From a bacterium 1XD21-70 (GTDB taxonomy: Bacteria > Bacillota > Clostridia > Lachnospirales > Lachnospiraceae): a stretch of 64,000 nucleotides of DNA. Where the stretch lies: assembly GCA_003669055.1 (NCBI GenBank), contig RAYB01000014.1:60174-124173 (forward strand). The letters are read 5' to 3'. The notes under the pieces were generated by a model. The model searched no databases. It was not told where the DNA came from and saw nothing but the letters and a program-made list of their open reading frames with translations. Shown piece by piece: positions 31,517-40,528 of the stretch. Made by a program: the position numbers and the translations under genes. Position 1 is the first letter of the stretch. Every line of letters begins with the position of its first letter.

Positions 31517-32629
31517 TTGGAAATCATCAGAGGGAAAATCCCATGTGCAAAAAAAGTGACCGTTTATGGCCCGGAGGGCATTGGGAAGTCCACATTCGCG
31601 TCCCATTTCCCAGACCCCATATTCATTGACACAGAGGGGAGCACAAAGGAAATGGATGTAGCCAGATTTAAAAAACCGTCCAGCTGGGCAATGCTATTGG
31701 AACAGGTTAAATATACCCGTGACCATCCTGGCATTTGCAGGACATTGGTTATTGATACCGTAGACTGGGCAGAGCAGATGTGCGTAGAGCATATATGCGA
31801 TAAGCACCAGAAAAGCGGGCTGGAGAGTTTCGGGTATGGCTCTGGCTATATTTATGTGAGGGAGGAGTTTGGGAGGTTTTTAAACAGTTTGGAGGAAGTG
31901 GTGGAACGGGGGGTGAATGTTGTCCTCACTGCCCATGCAATGCTCCGGAAGTTTGAGCAGCCAGATGAGATGGGGGCCTATGACCGCTGGGAGTTAAAGC
32001 TTGGAAAGAAGACATCATCCCAGACATCCCCTCTTGTAAAGGAATGGAGCGATGCTTTGCTGTTTGCCAATTATAAGACATGGTCTGTGGCGGTGGATGA
32101 CAAGGGGAAGAAACGGAAGGCACAGGGGGGTAAGAGGGTCATGCATACCCAGCACCACCCATGCTGGGACGCAAAGAACCGTTATGGCCTGCCGGAGGAG
32201 ACTGAGTTTGGCTATGGGGCGGTCCGCCACATCATTGAGCAGGGCAATGGGATGGCCAATTCTGCTGTGCAGCAGCCAGCTAGGGATCCTGCCCTGCAGC
32301 CGGAACCGCCTGCCCAGGCTGCAGGGGAGCCAGTGGCCATGGTTCCAGGGGAGGGGGACGGCGGCCAGCCAGGGCCTGGCAAAAATACGGAAGCGCCCGC
32401 AGTTGACCCCCGCGTGCCAAAAAAACTCCGTGACCTGATGGTTGCCAACCAGGTAGATGAATGGGATATCCAAAATGTAGTGGAGGCGCGAGGGTACTTC
32501 CCCGGGGACATGCAGGTGTGGGAATACCCAGAAGATTTTGTGGAGGGCTGCCTGGTGGCAGCGTGGGATCAGGTATATGGGATAATACAAGAAATGAAAG
32601 AAAAGGATGCCCTTATTTTTAATGATTAA
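31517..32629 (+). CDS. Sak4-like RecA-family phage recombinase
   Basis: 370 residues, TTG start with AAGAGAGG ahead. RecA-like core: Walker A YGPEGIGKST, acidic FIDTEGS, Walker B-like TLVIDTVDWAE, and NVVLTAHAM. This matches AAA_24/Sak4 proteins that anneal single-stranded DNA with an SSB partner. The C-terminal ~120 residues are proline-rich then acidic. Located between the SMC-like ATPase and DUF669, the usual partners. Confidence 0.88.
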   Translation: MEIIRGKIPCAKKVTVYGPEGIGKSTFASHFPDPIFIDTEGSTKEMDVARFKKPSSWAMLLEQVKYTRDHPGICRTLVIDTVDWAEQMCVEHICDKHQKSGLESFGYGSGYIYVREEFGRFLNSLEEVVERGVNVVLTAHAMLRKFEQPDEMGAYDRWELKLGKKTSSQTSPLVKEWSDALLFANYKTWSVAVDDKGKKRKAQGGKRVMHTQHHPCWDAKNRYGLPEETEFGYGAVRHIIEQGNGMANSAVQQPARDPALQPEPPAQAAGEPVAMVPGEGDGGQPGPGKNTEAPAVDPRVPKKLRDLMVANQVDEWDIQNVVEARGYFPGDMQVWEYPEDFVEGCLVAAWDQVYGIIQEMKEKDALIFND

Positions 32630-32641
32630 AAGGAGGATATG

Positions 32642-33094
32642 ATGGAAGGGACTAAGGCAATGGAACGGGAATTCGGATGGGATGATTCCATTGAGAAGGA
32701 CAGCAATGAATTTATCACCCTGCCAGAGGGGGACTATGATTTTACCGTTGAGAATTTTGAACGTGGGCGGCATAACGGCAGTGAAAAACTGCCGGCATGC
32801 AATAAGGCGATCCTGCATATCCGGATTGATGCCCCGGAAGGTGAAATATACCTCACCCATAACCTTTTCCTCCATTCAAGGGTGGAAAGGCTCCTATCAG
32901 CATTTTTTGCATCTATCGGCTTAAAGAAGAAAGGGGAGGCGCTCCGCATGGATTGGCAGGCCGTCCCCGGCTGCAGGGGGCGCCTGAAACTTGGGATCCG
33001 GCATTACCAGAAGGATGGGGAAGACAGGACAATCAATGAGGTTAAACGGTTCTACCCGAAGGAAGCATTGAAATACACGGCGGGGAGGTTCTGA
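32642..33094 (+). CDS. DUF669 protein (single-strand-binding-like)
   Basis: About 150 residues, AGGAGG ahead of the ATG pair at 32639/32642. LPEGDYDFTVENFERGRHNGS is the family start. DUF669 genes accompany Sak4-type recombinases and are thought to bind single-stranded DNA. The stop overlaps the helicase start (TGATG). Confidence 0.86.
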   Translation: MEGTKAMEREFGWDDSIEKDSNEFITLPEGDYDFTVENFERGRHNGSEKLPACNKAILHIRIDAPEGEIYLTHNLFLHSRVERLLSAFFASIGLKKKGEALRMDWQAVPGCRGRLKLGIRHYQKDGEDRTINEVKRFYPKEALKYTAGRF

Positions 33095-34689
33095 TGGGGC
33101 GGCAGATAGAGTTACGGCCTTACCAGCAGGAGGCAAAGGAGGCGGTCTTCCAGGAGTGGGGCAAGGTAAAGCGGACGCTCCTGGTGCTGCCAACAGGCAC
33201 GGGAAAAACGGTTATTTTTGCAAAGATTGCAGAGGAATGTGTGCGCCAGGGCAGCCGTGTGCTGATCCTGGCGCACCGGGGGGAACTTTTGGAGCAGGCT
33301 GCTGACAAGGTCGCTAAAAGTACCGGGCTGAATTGCGCTGTTGAAAAGGCAGGGAGCACCTGCATGGGAAGCTGGTTCCGGATCACTGTGGGATCGGTAC
33401 AGTCCATGCAGAGGGAAAAGCGCCTGGAACAATTCCCGGGGGATTATTTTGACACCATCATTGTGGACGAAGCGCACCATTGTATTTCGGACGGGTACCA
33501 GAAGGTGCTGGGGCACTTCCCGCAGTCCCGTGTGCTGGGGGTGACGGCAACCCCGGATCGGGGCGACATGCGGAACCTGGGGGGATATTTTGAAAGCCTG
33601 GCCTATGAATATACCCTCCCCAAGGCAATCCGTGAGGGATACCTTTCCCCTATAAAGGCCCTGACCATCCCCCTGAAGCTGGACCTGGCCGGAGTAGGGA
33701 TGCAGGCAGGGGATTTTAAATCCAAGGAGATTGCAACTGCACTGGATCCTTATCTATATCAGGTTGCCGATGAGATGGCCAAGTACTGCAGTGATCGGAA
33801 AACCGTAGTGTTTTTGCCATTGGTGAAGACCAGCCAGAAATTTAAGGATATTCTGACAGAAAGGGGATTCCGGGCAGCTGAGGTCAATGGAGAAAGCAAA
33901 GAACGCACAGAAATATTGGGGGCATTTGATAAAGGCAAATATAACGTCCTGTGCAATTCCATGCTGCTTACAGAAGGGTGGGACTGTCCTTCTGTAGACT
34001 GCATTGTGGTATTGCGCCCAACAAAGGTGAGGAGCCTTTACAGCCAGATGGTAGGGAGGGGAACCCGGCTTTATCCGGGCAAGGAGGATTTGCTTCTGCT
34101 GGATTTCCTTTGGCATACAGACCGCCATGAACTTTGCCATCCGGCAAACCTGATTTGCGATAATGAAGAAGTGGCGAAGAAGATGACCCTGAATCTGGAA
34201 GAGGCGGCAGGATTCCCGGTGGATTTGGAAGAGGCAGAAAATAAAGCTTCTGAGGATGTGGTAGCCCAACGGGAGGAGGCCCTGGCAAAGCAGCTGGATG
34301 AAATGAAAAGGAGAAAAGGAAAGCTTGTAGACCCATTGCAATTTGAAATGAGCATACAGTCAGAAGATTTATCTGGGTATGTCCCTTCATTTGGATACCA
34401 GATGGCACCTGCCAGTGACAAACAGCTGCAGGCATTAGAAAAATTTGGAATTAATCCGAATACAATTGATAACGCAGGGAAAGCAGAACTTCTTTTAAAC
34501 CGCTTGATAAAACGCCAGAAAGAAGGGCTGGCAAGGCCAAGGCAAATCAAGCAGCTGGAGTCTCGGGGATTCCGGCATGTGGGAAACTGGACATTTGAGC
34601 AAGCTGATAAGATGATTGCCAGGATTGCAGCATTGGGATGGAAGAGAATTCCTCCCGGAGTAGTGCCTCAAGAATATGTTCCGGAATAA
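33094..34689 (+). CDS. DEAD/DEAH-box phage helicase
   Basis: 531 residues. Q-like LRPYQQEA, motif I PTGTGKT (33-39), motif II DEAH (125-128), motif III VTATP, and motif VI QMVGRGTR in a superfamily 2 core. A C-terminal extension (about 415-531) contains a charged linker and a helical SAP-like or DUF-type end (KQIKQLESRGFRHVGNW). Replicative or recombination helicase of the phage. Confidence 0.92.
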   Translation: MGRQIELRPYQQEAKEAVFQEWGKVKRTLLVLPTGTGKTVIFAKIAEECVRQGSRVLILAHRGELLEQAADKVAKSTGLNCAVEKAGSTCMGSWFRITVGSVQSMQREKRLEQFPGDYFDTIIVDEAHHCISDGYQKVLGHFPQSRVLGVTATPDRGDMRNLGGYFESLAYEYTLPKAIREGYLSPIKALTIPLKLDLAGVGMQAGDFKSKEIATALDPYLYQVADEMAKYCSDRKTVVFLPLVKTSQKFKDILTERGFRAAEVNGESKERTEILGAFDKGKYNVLCNSMLLTEGWDCPSVDCIVVLRPTKVRSLYSQMVGRGTRLYPGKEDLLLLDFLWHTDRHELCHPANLICDNEEVAKKMTLNLEEAAGFPVDLEEAENKASEDVVAQREEALAKQLDEMKRRKGKLVDPLQFEMSIQSEDLSGYVPSFGYQMAPASDKQLQALEKFGINPNTIDNAGKAELLLNRLIKRQKEGLARPRQIKQLESRGFRHVGNWTFEQADKMIARIAALGWKRIPPGVVPQEYVPE

Positions 34690-34709
34690 CGGAGGTGAAA
34701 GATTAACCC

Positions 34710-36950
34710 ATGGACAGACAGCAGAATCTTCTGGAAATATTGGAATATCTTGACCCAGCAGAATTGGATTATACAGAATGGTGCACGGTTGGGATGGCAC
34801 TCCAACAGGAAGGCTACGATGCCAGTGCATGGGAGGAGTGGAGTTCCAGGGATCCTGCACGCTACCACCGGGGGGAATGCCTGAGGAAATGGGATACTTT
34901 CCATGGGGCGGAATCGCCGGTCACAGGCGGGACTTTGGTCCAGATGGCAAAAGACCGGGGATGGGCACCGAAGCCCGGCAGGGAACTGGAGTGGGATGGC
35001 GTAATAAAGAACGACGGGCTTATTGTGGACCAGCATTATATTGAGGATGCAGAGTTCCATGAACCGCTCCACTGGAACCCAGCAGGGGAACTGTCCCGGT
35101 ATTTGGAAACCTTATTTGAATCTACAGAGAACGTGGGGTATGTGACACAAAGCTGGGAGAAGGATGGCAGGTACCTGCCGAACAGGGGGAGCTGGGACAG
35201 GACGGCAGGGCAGCTGATTGAAGCCCTCTCCAAATGCAATGGGGACATTGGCTCAGTGGTTGGGGATTATGCCCCGGAGGCAGGGGCATGGATCCGGTTT
35301 AACCCCCTGGATGGGAAAGGGTGTAAAAATGAGAACGTGACGGATTTCCGGTATGCCCTGGTGGAGTCAGACTCCATGGACCTAGGGAAGCAGAATGCCA
35401 TCATCCGGGAATTGGAGCTGCCAGTGGCCTGCCTGGTGTATTCTGGGAATAAGAGCCTGCACGCGATTGTGCGGGTGGATGCAGCAGACCAGGCAGAATA
35501 CCGCAGGAGGGTCAACTATCTGTATGAGGTATGCCAGAAGAACGGGTTAAAGACAGATAACCAGAACAGGAACCCTTCCCGGCTGTCCCGGATGCCCGGG
35601 GTAACCCGCAAGGGGAAGAAGCAGTTCATCCTGGAGACCAATATAGGGAAGCCTTCCTGGAATGAATGGCAGGAATGGATTGATGGGGTCAATGATGACC
35701 TGCCAGAGCCGGAGAGCATGTCAGTGGCATGGGATAACCTTCCGGAACTGGCGGAGCCATTGATTGCGGGGGTGCTCCGGAAAGGCCATAAAATGCTCCT
35801 GGCAGGCCCATCAAAGGCAGGGAAGTCCTTTGGGCTGATTGAATTATCCATAGCAATTGCAGAGGGCCGGGAATGGATGGCATGGCCGTGCACAAAAGGA
35901 AGGGTGATGTATGTCAACCTGGAACTGGACCGGGCAAGCTGCCTGCACCGGTTCAAGGATGTGTACCAGGCTTTGGGATGGGAGCCGGGCTGCCTGGAAA
36001 ATATTGATATCTGGAACCTGCGCGGGAAATCTGTCCCGATGGATAAGCTGGCGCCGAAACTGATACGCAGGGCATCGAAAAAGAACTATATAGCGGTTGT
36101 TATTGACCCGATCTATAAGGTGATTACCGGTGATGAGAACAGCGCAGACCAGATGGCAAATTTCTGCAACCAGTTTGATAAGGTGTGCACGGAACTGGGG
36201 TGTGCAGTGATTTACTGCCACCACCATTCAAAAGGGGGGCAGGGCGGAAAGAAGTCCATGGACCGTGCCAGCGGTTCCGGCGTATTTGCCCGGGATCCGG
36301 ATGCACTTCTGGACTTGATTGAGTTGGAACTGACGGAGGATATATTAAAGCAAGAGGAAAATAAAGCAGTTTGTGCTGCCTGTGTGCAATATCTGAACGG
36401 CCGTTTAGAGTGGCAGGATGACCTTTCCCAGGACGATTTATGCAGCAGCCACCAAATGCTTAACTACTGTGAAAACAGGCTGGATAAGGGGCAGTGGAGG
36501 GCATTGCAGGGGATCCTGGATTCTGTGCGCCAACAGGTAGGGGCAATTACGGCCTGGCGGATCGAGGGGACACTGAGGGAATTTCCGAAATTTCCTCCGG
36601 TTAATTTGTGGTTCCGGTATCCGGTGCATAAGGTAGATGGGGTGGGGGTTTTATCGGATATTAATCCAGAAGATACCTATCCTGCCCGGGATTTTGCTGC
36701 TCAAAAAAGGAAAAAACAAGCGGAGGAAAGCAGGGAAAAAAAGCAGAATGAGTTTGAAATTGAGTTCTCCAATCTGGAGTTGGAAGGTAGGCCGGTGGCT
36801 GCACAGGAACTTGCAGGAAAGCTGAAAACGACGTCCAAGGAACTGCTGGCCTGGTTGGGTGATGGGAAACGTCAGAAGAAAAATATTAAAGATAATTTTG
36901 AAAAACACATGGGTGAGGATGGAAAAGCATACATCAGGAGGAAGGAATGA
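34710..36950 (+). CDS. phage primase/replicative ATPase fusion
   Basis: 746 residues. Residues 10-80 look like a PriCT-2 primase-C-terminal domain (DYTEWCTVGMALQQEG). The middle has an archaeo-eukaryotic primase-like part (IRFNPLDG, DFRYALVESD, VYSGNKSLHAIVRVD). The C-terminal half is a RepA-type AAA_25 ATPase with Walker A AGPSKAGKSFG (about 365-375), VVIDPIYK and the CHHHSKGG motif. It would prime and help unwind at the origin, which probably lies directly after the gene at 36951-37190. Confidence 0.9.
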   Translation: MDRQQNLLEILEYLDPAELDYTEWCTVGMALQQEGYDASAWEEWSSRDPARYHRGECLRKWDTFHGAESPVTGGTLVQMAKDRGWAPKPGRELEWDGVIKNDGLIVDQHYIEDAEFHEPLHWNPAGELSRYLETLFESTENVGYVTQSWEKDGRYLPNRGSWDRTAGQLIEALSKCNGDIGSVVGDYAPEAGAWIRFNPLDGKGCKNENVTDFRYALVESDSMDLGKQNAIIRELELPVACLVYSGNKSLHAIVRVDAADQAEYRRRVNYLYEVCQKNGLKTDNQNRNPSRLSRMPGVTRKGKKQFILETNIGKPSWNEWQEWIDGVNDDLPEPESMSVAWDNLPELAEPLIAGVLRKGHKMLLAGPSKAGKSFGLIELSIAIAEGREWMAWPCTKGRVMYVNLELDRASCLHRFKDVYQALGWEPGCLENIDIWNLRGKSVPMDKLAPKLIRRASKKNYIAVVIDPIYKVITGDENSADQMANFCNQFDKVCTELGCAVIYCHHHSKGGQGGKKSMDRASGSGVFARDPDALLDLIELELTEDILKQEENKAVCAACVQYLNGRLEWQDDLSQDDLCSSHQMLNYCENRLDKGQWRALQGILDSVRQQVGAITAWRIEGTLREFPKFPPVNLWFRYPVHKVDGVGVLSDINPEDTYPARDFAAQKRKKQAEESREKKQNEFEIEFSNLELEGRPVAAQELAGKLKTTSKELLAWLGDGKRQKKNIKDNFEKHMGEDGKAYIRRKE

Positions 36951-37108
36951 GGGGTGTGCAAGACTAGTGTTGCGCATAGTGCTCAGGGGTGTGCAAGACT
37001 ATTCCTGCACATAGTGCGCAGGGGTGGACATGACTGGTTCTGCGCATAGTGCGCAGGGGTGCGCAAGACCCAAAAAACATATGCTCCCCCCAGGGGTGCG
37101 CAAGACCC
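36951..37108 (+). repeat. 35-bp iterons, probable replication origin
   Basis: Three full 35-bp units start at 36951, 36986 and 37021, each beginning GGGGTG(T/G)(G/A)CA(A/T)GACT and ending CATAGTGC(T/G)CA. Two partial units (GGGGTGCGCAAGACC) start at 37056 and 37093. They follow the primase gene stop directly. Evenly spaced direct repeats next to a replication gene and an AT-rich tract are typical iterons. Confidence 0.8.
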
Positions 37109-37128
37109 TTATTATATAATAATAAAAA
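37108..37128. other. AT-rich tract beside the iterons (possible unwinding element)
   Basis: A 21-base run of only A and T with the palindrome TTATTATATAATAATAA directly after the last iteron. This is the expected place and composition for first strand opening. Confidence 0.6.
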
Positions 37129-37164
37129 GTGTTGTGCACCCCCCCCTCATGCGGGGGTAGGGTA

Positions 37165-37189
37165 GTCGTGCGACAAGCTTACGCACGAC
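37165..37189. repeat. origin-region hairpin
   Basis: GTCGTGCG (37165-37172) pairs with CGCACGAC (37182-37189), 9-base loop. A second G/C stem-loop (CCCCC...GGGGG) lies just to the left at about 37144-37157. No gene is seen from 36951 to 37274. Confidence 0.6.
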
Positions 37190-37274
37190 GACCACCCCAC
37201 CCCGCACACGAGGGGACACCAACCTTGAGCAGGGGGGAGCAAAAAAAAATTCGCACGTTAAAGGGGTGAAGTGT

Positions 37275-37418
37275 ATGAGGGGCAACCTGAAAGAAGCCCG
37301 CCAGAAGGCAGGCATGACACAGCAGCAGATGGTGGACAGGCTGGATTCAGATGTGAAATATGCAATAGGTTATGGCTCATGGACTGGAAGGGGAAATGGA
37401 GAGGCTTTGAAAAACTGA
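37275..37418 (+). CDS. truncated XRE-like small protein
   Basis: 47 residues starting RGNLKEARQKAGMTQQQMVDRL, the beginning of a helix-turn-helix protein that is usually about 65 residues. After residue 24 it diverges (DVKYAIGYGSWTGRGNG) and lacks the closing helices. AAAGGGGTGAAG precedes the ATG. Likely degenerate. Confidence 0.5.
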   Translation: MRGNLKEARQKAGMTQQQMVDRLDSDVKYAIGYGSWTGRGNGEALKN

Positions 37419-37434
37419 GAAGGAGGTTAATCGA

Positions 37435-37830
37435 GTGGTGACTGAATTTTATATGCCAATGGCTCCGCCCACCTGCACCCACCAGATGAAGCAGGCCCGG
37501 GTAGTAAATGGCAAGCCAATGTTTTACGAGCCCCAGGAAGTAAAAGCTGCCAGGCAGAAGCTGAGCGCCTGCCTGGGGAGGCATAAGCCTGAGAAAGCTT
37601 TTGGTGGGGCAGTCCGGCTGACAACCTGGTGGTGCTTCCCGGCAAAGGGCCGGCATAAAGACGGCGAGTACCGTACCAGCAGGCCAGACACGGACAACCT
37701 GGTCAAAATGCTCAAGGACGTTATGACGGAACTGGGATTCTGGAAAGACGATGCCCAAGTGGCCAGCGAAGTGACAGAAAAATACTGGGCGGATATCCCG
37801 GGGATTTATGTGAAGGTGGAAAGCCTATGA
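37435..37830 (+). CDS. RusA-family Holliday junction resolvase
   Basis: 131 residues, GTG start with GAAGGAGG ahead. The catalytic aspartates lie in RPDTDNLVKMLKDVMTELGFWKDDAQV, the RusA signature. It cuts four-way junctions made during phage recombination and prepares concatemers for packaging. The 3' end overlaps the next start. Confidence 0.92.
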   Translation: MVTEFYMPMAPPTCTHQMKQARVVNGKPMFYEPQEVKAARQKLSACLGRHKPEKAFGGAVRLTTWWCFPAKGRHKDGEYRTSRPDTDNLVKMLKDVMTELGFWKDDAQVASEVTEKYWADIPGIYVKVESL

Positions 37831-38039
37831 CAAATGAGGAGGTAAAACAGGGTTTTGCTGAGGTCTATAATGGTTTCTGGTGCAGATACAAAGACCGGGT
37901 ACCGGGAAAGCATTCCCCGGAATGGGAGCACATGTATGCCAGGTACACAGCCTTGAAAAAGAAATACCCATTTTTGGGGAAGGCTTTATCGGAATTGGTT
38001 GCAGAATTGGATCAGAGAATGCGAAGCAGGGAGAAATGA
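37827..38039 (+). CDS. small hypothetical phage protein
   Basis: 70 residues, mostly helical (EEVKQGFAEVYNGFWCRYKD, ALKKKYPFLGKALSELVAEL). ATGA overlap with rusA. Short proteins of this kind are widespread in Firmicute phages. Function unknown. Confidence 0.72.
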   Translation: MTNEEVKQGFAEVYNGFWCRYKDRVPGKHSPEWEHMYARYTALKKKYPFLGKALSELVAELDQRMRSREK

Positions 38040-38041
38040 TT

Positions 38042-39268
38042 ATGGAGGAGATCAATAAGAGCGGCCTGACACTGGGGGAGGCACAGGGGCTTGTGGATGC
38101 CAGCATCCGGGATGTGAAGGACGGTTTCGTGGCGACGGGGTATTACCTGTGGCTGATCCGCGAGGAGCGGCTGTGGGAGGAGGCTGGGTATAACAGCTTC
38201 CAGGAATTCCTGTATTGCCAGTACCAGAAAGACAAGTCTTGGGCTTCACGGTGCATCGGTTTGTTTGAGCAGTTCGGAAAGAGGGTCTCATTTGGGGAAC
38301 TGCCGGTGCTGGCAGCCCCTTACCGGGATTACTCGGTCAGCCAGCTGATTGAGATGCTCTCCATGGCAGAGGACCAGCGGGAGCAGGTGACGCCGGACAT
38401 GAAGGTCCGGGAGATCCGGGAACTGAAGCCGAAGCGGGAGAAGAAGGCGGGGGGACAAAAGGAAACCCGGCCAGGGGAAGGGGATCAGCTGCCGGGGAAG
38501 ATCAGCATAGAGGATTACCTGGCGCCGGTTGCGACCGTCGCAACGGATGGGCAGCCAGATGAAGAGCCAGATGAAGAGCCAGATGGGGGAGTGGCTTGTC
38601 AGGGAGGGCTTCCCCGTGTGCTGGCGGGAGGGCAGGAGGGAACGTCAGGGGGAAGTGGGGAGAAAGGCAAAAAAAACAGGCTTAAAGGGCCAGGGGGCAA
38701 GGCACAGGCTGGGAAGCCGATGGCCTATGACCGGAACCTTTTGGGGCAAATGATATCCGAGGCAGAATACGAAATGGAAACCTTGGGGGAATATTGGATG
38801 GCGGACTTGCCGGAATGCTACACCAGGAAGGCGATGGAGATCCAGGCATACAAAGGCCTGCTGGCGGAGCAGGATGCTGTGGGGGCTGCCGGGCCTGGCC
38901 TGGCGGAAGCCCTGGGGCAAAGCCAGCCACAACTCCCGGTTCTGAAAAATAATGACCAGCGGAAAGAGTGGCTGAAAGATTATAAAGCCTGGGGGCTGTG
39001 GTATCGGGATGAGCATATTGATGTGAATTATTACAAGTTTGATTTTGGTAATGGTTCCCGGTTGATTGTCGCGGAATTTCCGCAGCGGGAAAATGGCTGG
39101 TCGAGTGATAAATATGATCGTATATATTACCACCTGGTAGAGAAGGGAAAGAAAAAATATAGGGGTGAGGGGATTTATGATGAAAAATACCAAGATTCTC
39201 CTACCAGTGAGACAGAGTTGGTGGAGTACTTGAAAAAGATCCAGAAGAAGAAAGAGGGCGGGAATTAA
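38042..39268 (+). CDS. phage DNA-binding-like protein with variable linker
   Basis: About 408 residues from ATG 38042 (AGGGAG 8 bases ahead). The N-terminal ~110 residues (VKDGFVATGYYLWLIREERLW, FQEFLYCQYQKDKSWASRCIG) resemble ParB/DUF3102-like phage proteins. The middle is a low-complexity linker with tandem PDEE repeats and long G/K runs. The C-terminal ~90 residues (WYRDEHIDVNYYKFDFGNG) form a separate domain. Function unknown; DNA binding is a guess. Confidence 0.7.
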   Translation: MEEINKSGLTLGEAQGLVDASIRDVKDGFVATGYYLWLIREERLWEEAGYNSFQEFLYCQYQKDKSWASRCIGLFEQFGKRVSFGELPVLAAPYRDYSVSQLIEMLSMAEDQREQVTPDMKVREIRELKPKREKKAGGQKETRPGEGDQLPGKISIEDYLAPVATVATDGQPDEEPDEEPDGGVACQGGLPRVLAGGQEGTSGGSGEKGKKNRLKGPGGKAQAGKPMAYDRNLLGQMISEAEYEMETLGEYWMADLPECYTRKAMEIQAYKGLLAEQDAVGAAGPGLAEALGQSQPQLPVLKNNDQRKEWLKDYKAWGLWYRDEHIDVNYYKFDFGNGSRLIVAEFPQRENGWSSDKYDRIYYHLVEKGKKKYRGEGIYDEKYQDSPTSETELVEYLKKIQKKKEGGN

Positions 39269-39453
39269 TGGCAAGGCTATCAAAAGCAAGGAGAAGAGGG
39301 AGTGCCGAGGTCAGGGGGGCGAAGCAAGCCATATACAAGGATATCCTGGAGGCTTTTGCACCACCGTGCAATACCTGGCCAGCGCGGATGCCAGCCTACT
39401 GCTTCACGGTGCTGTGCCTGGATGCGAGGTACCGAACGGGAGGAGGAAAATAA
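39268..39453 (+). CDS. small basic phage protein
   Basis: 61 residues, basic start (ARLSKARRRGSAEVRGAKQ) and conserved-looking CFTVLCLDARYRTGGGK end. Start overlaps the previous stop (TAATG). Function unknown. Confidence 0.65.
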   Translation: MARLSKARRRGSAEVRGAKQAIYKDILEAFAPPCNTWPARMPAYCFTVLCLDARYRTGGGK

Positions 39454-39828
39454 ATGCCAAAAGAAGCAAACCCCTCAAAGAATCTGGAAATTTTTTTGGA
39501 TTTTCTTGACCAGTGTGTAAAGGAATACCAATATGCCTATGGCAATGTGTCCAAGGAGGATAAACGCCTTCAGGATCTTTTGCACGAGATGGAATTTGCG
39601 GCAGATAGGGCAGAGCGGAACCGCGTAGCAACCAGGCTTCAAAATAGCCGGAGGGAACGGAGGAAAAATAAAGACACCGTGAAGCTTTATGAGAGAATTG
39701 TAAAGTTTCAGGAAGACCAGAACAATCGCCGAACTCTAAATTTATTGAGTCAGCTTCTGGGGCAGCAGAGGAAAGAGGAAGAATATCTGAGAAGTAAACG
39801 GGTATACAAGAAACGCGTGGAGGAATGA
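39454..39828 (+). CDS. hypothetical coiled-coil phage protein
   Basis: 124 residues, almost wholly helical and charged (EEDKRLQDLLHEMEFAADRAERN, NNRRTLNLLSQLLGQQRKEEE). It starts directly after the previous stop and ends overlapping the activator gene. No family recognised. Confidence 0.7.
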   Translation: MPKEANPSKNLEIFLDFLDQCVKEYQYAYGNVSKEDKRLQDLLHEMEFAADRAERNRVATRLQNSRRERRKNKDTVKLYERIVKFQEDQNNRRTLNLLSQLLGQQRKEEEYLRSKRVYKKRVEE

Positions 39829-39851
39829 AGTACAGGAGGGGGAGGATTTCA

Positions 39852-40298
39852 GTGGATAAAAAAATACTGATCCAATACTGCGACATGAAAAATGAGATCA
39901 AAGACATACGGGCAAGGATAAAGAAGCTGGACAGGTTCCTGGAAAACCCACCTATCATATCGGACACGGTGAAGGGCACCAGGAGGGACGGGACGTTTGG
40001 CCCAATCAGAATCACCGGGATCCCGGAGCCGATGTATGCCCGGAAGCAGAGGCTACGGAACCGCTACAGGCAGCTTCTGGAGCAGAAAGAGGTGGAACTG
40101 CTGGAACTGGCCATCCAGGCAGAGGAGTACATACAGACGGTTCCGAAATCGGAGTTGCGGATCATGTTCCGGCTGTATTATATTGACGGGTACAATTATG
40201 CAGGGGTGGCCAGGCAGATGGACAGCATGTTCCCTAAGCGGAAGTATACGGAAGAGAGCGTCAGAAAGAAAATTACGAGATTTTTTGAAGAAAATTGA
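39852..40298 (+). CDS. ArpU/RinA-type late transcription activator
   Basis: About 148 residues from GTG 39852, which has GGAGG 6 bases ahead; an upstream ATG at 39825 is less favoured. A helical N-terminal half (KNEIKDIRARIKKLDRFLE) and a sigma-70 region-4-like helix-turn-helix at the end (ELRIMFRLYYIDGYNYAGVARQM, ESVRKKITRFFEEN). Such proteins (DUF1492/ArpU/RinA) switch on late genes. A repeated box and promoter lie right behind it. Confidence 0.88.
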   Translation: MDKKILIQYCDMKNEIKDIRARIKKLDRFLENPPIISDTVKGTRRDGTFGPIRITGIPEPMYARKQRLRNRYRQLLEQKEVELLELAIQAEEYIQTVPKSELRIMFRLYYIDGYNYAGVARQMDSMFPKRKYTEESVRKKITRFFEEN

Positions 40299-40300
40299 AA

Positions 40301-40336
40301 AATGTCCGGCAATGTCCGGTAAAAGTGTGCTAATAT
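40301..40336 (+). promoter_or_regulatory. late promoter with tandem activator boxes
   Basis: AATGTCCGG occurs at 40301-40309 and 40311-40319, exactly one helical turn apart, where a -35 would be. TGC-TAATAT, an extended -10, follows at 40328-40336. There is no TTGACA. This fits activation of the late operon by the adjacent ArpU/RinA-like protein. Confidence 0.75.
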
Positions 40337-40399
40337 ATAGACTGGAGTTGCTGGAAGCAAACAACAATCTTCCCTATTTCCTCCACAATCTCGTATACG

Positions 40400-40435
40400 G
40401 CCGCCTGGGGTCACAGCCAGGCGGCTGGTTTTTAT
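40400..40435 (+). terminator. rho-independent terminator before the GHKL gene
   Basis: GCCGCCTGG (40400-40408) pairs with CCAGGCGGC (40417-40425); a T-rich tail follows. It lies between the late promoter and the next genes, so late transcription must read through it or it limits early readthrough. Confidence 0.85.
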
Positions 40436-40528
40436 TTTGGTATTTTTTGGCTTTTTAACTTTACAGAAGGCTGAAAAAATGTTATAGTTAAAAAAAAGAA
40501 AAATATAGTTAATGGAGGAGGGGGAGAG

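Noticed and set aside
36951..37108. Short direct repeats suggesting a CRISPR array
   Set aside because: The 35-bp units abut one another with no spacers and no cas genes are nearby; they fit iterons.
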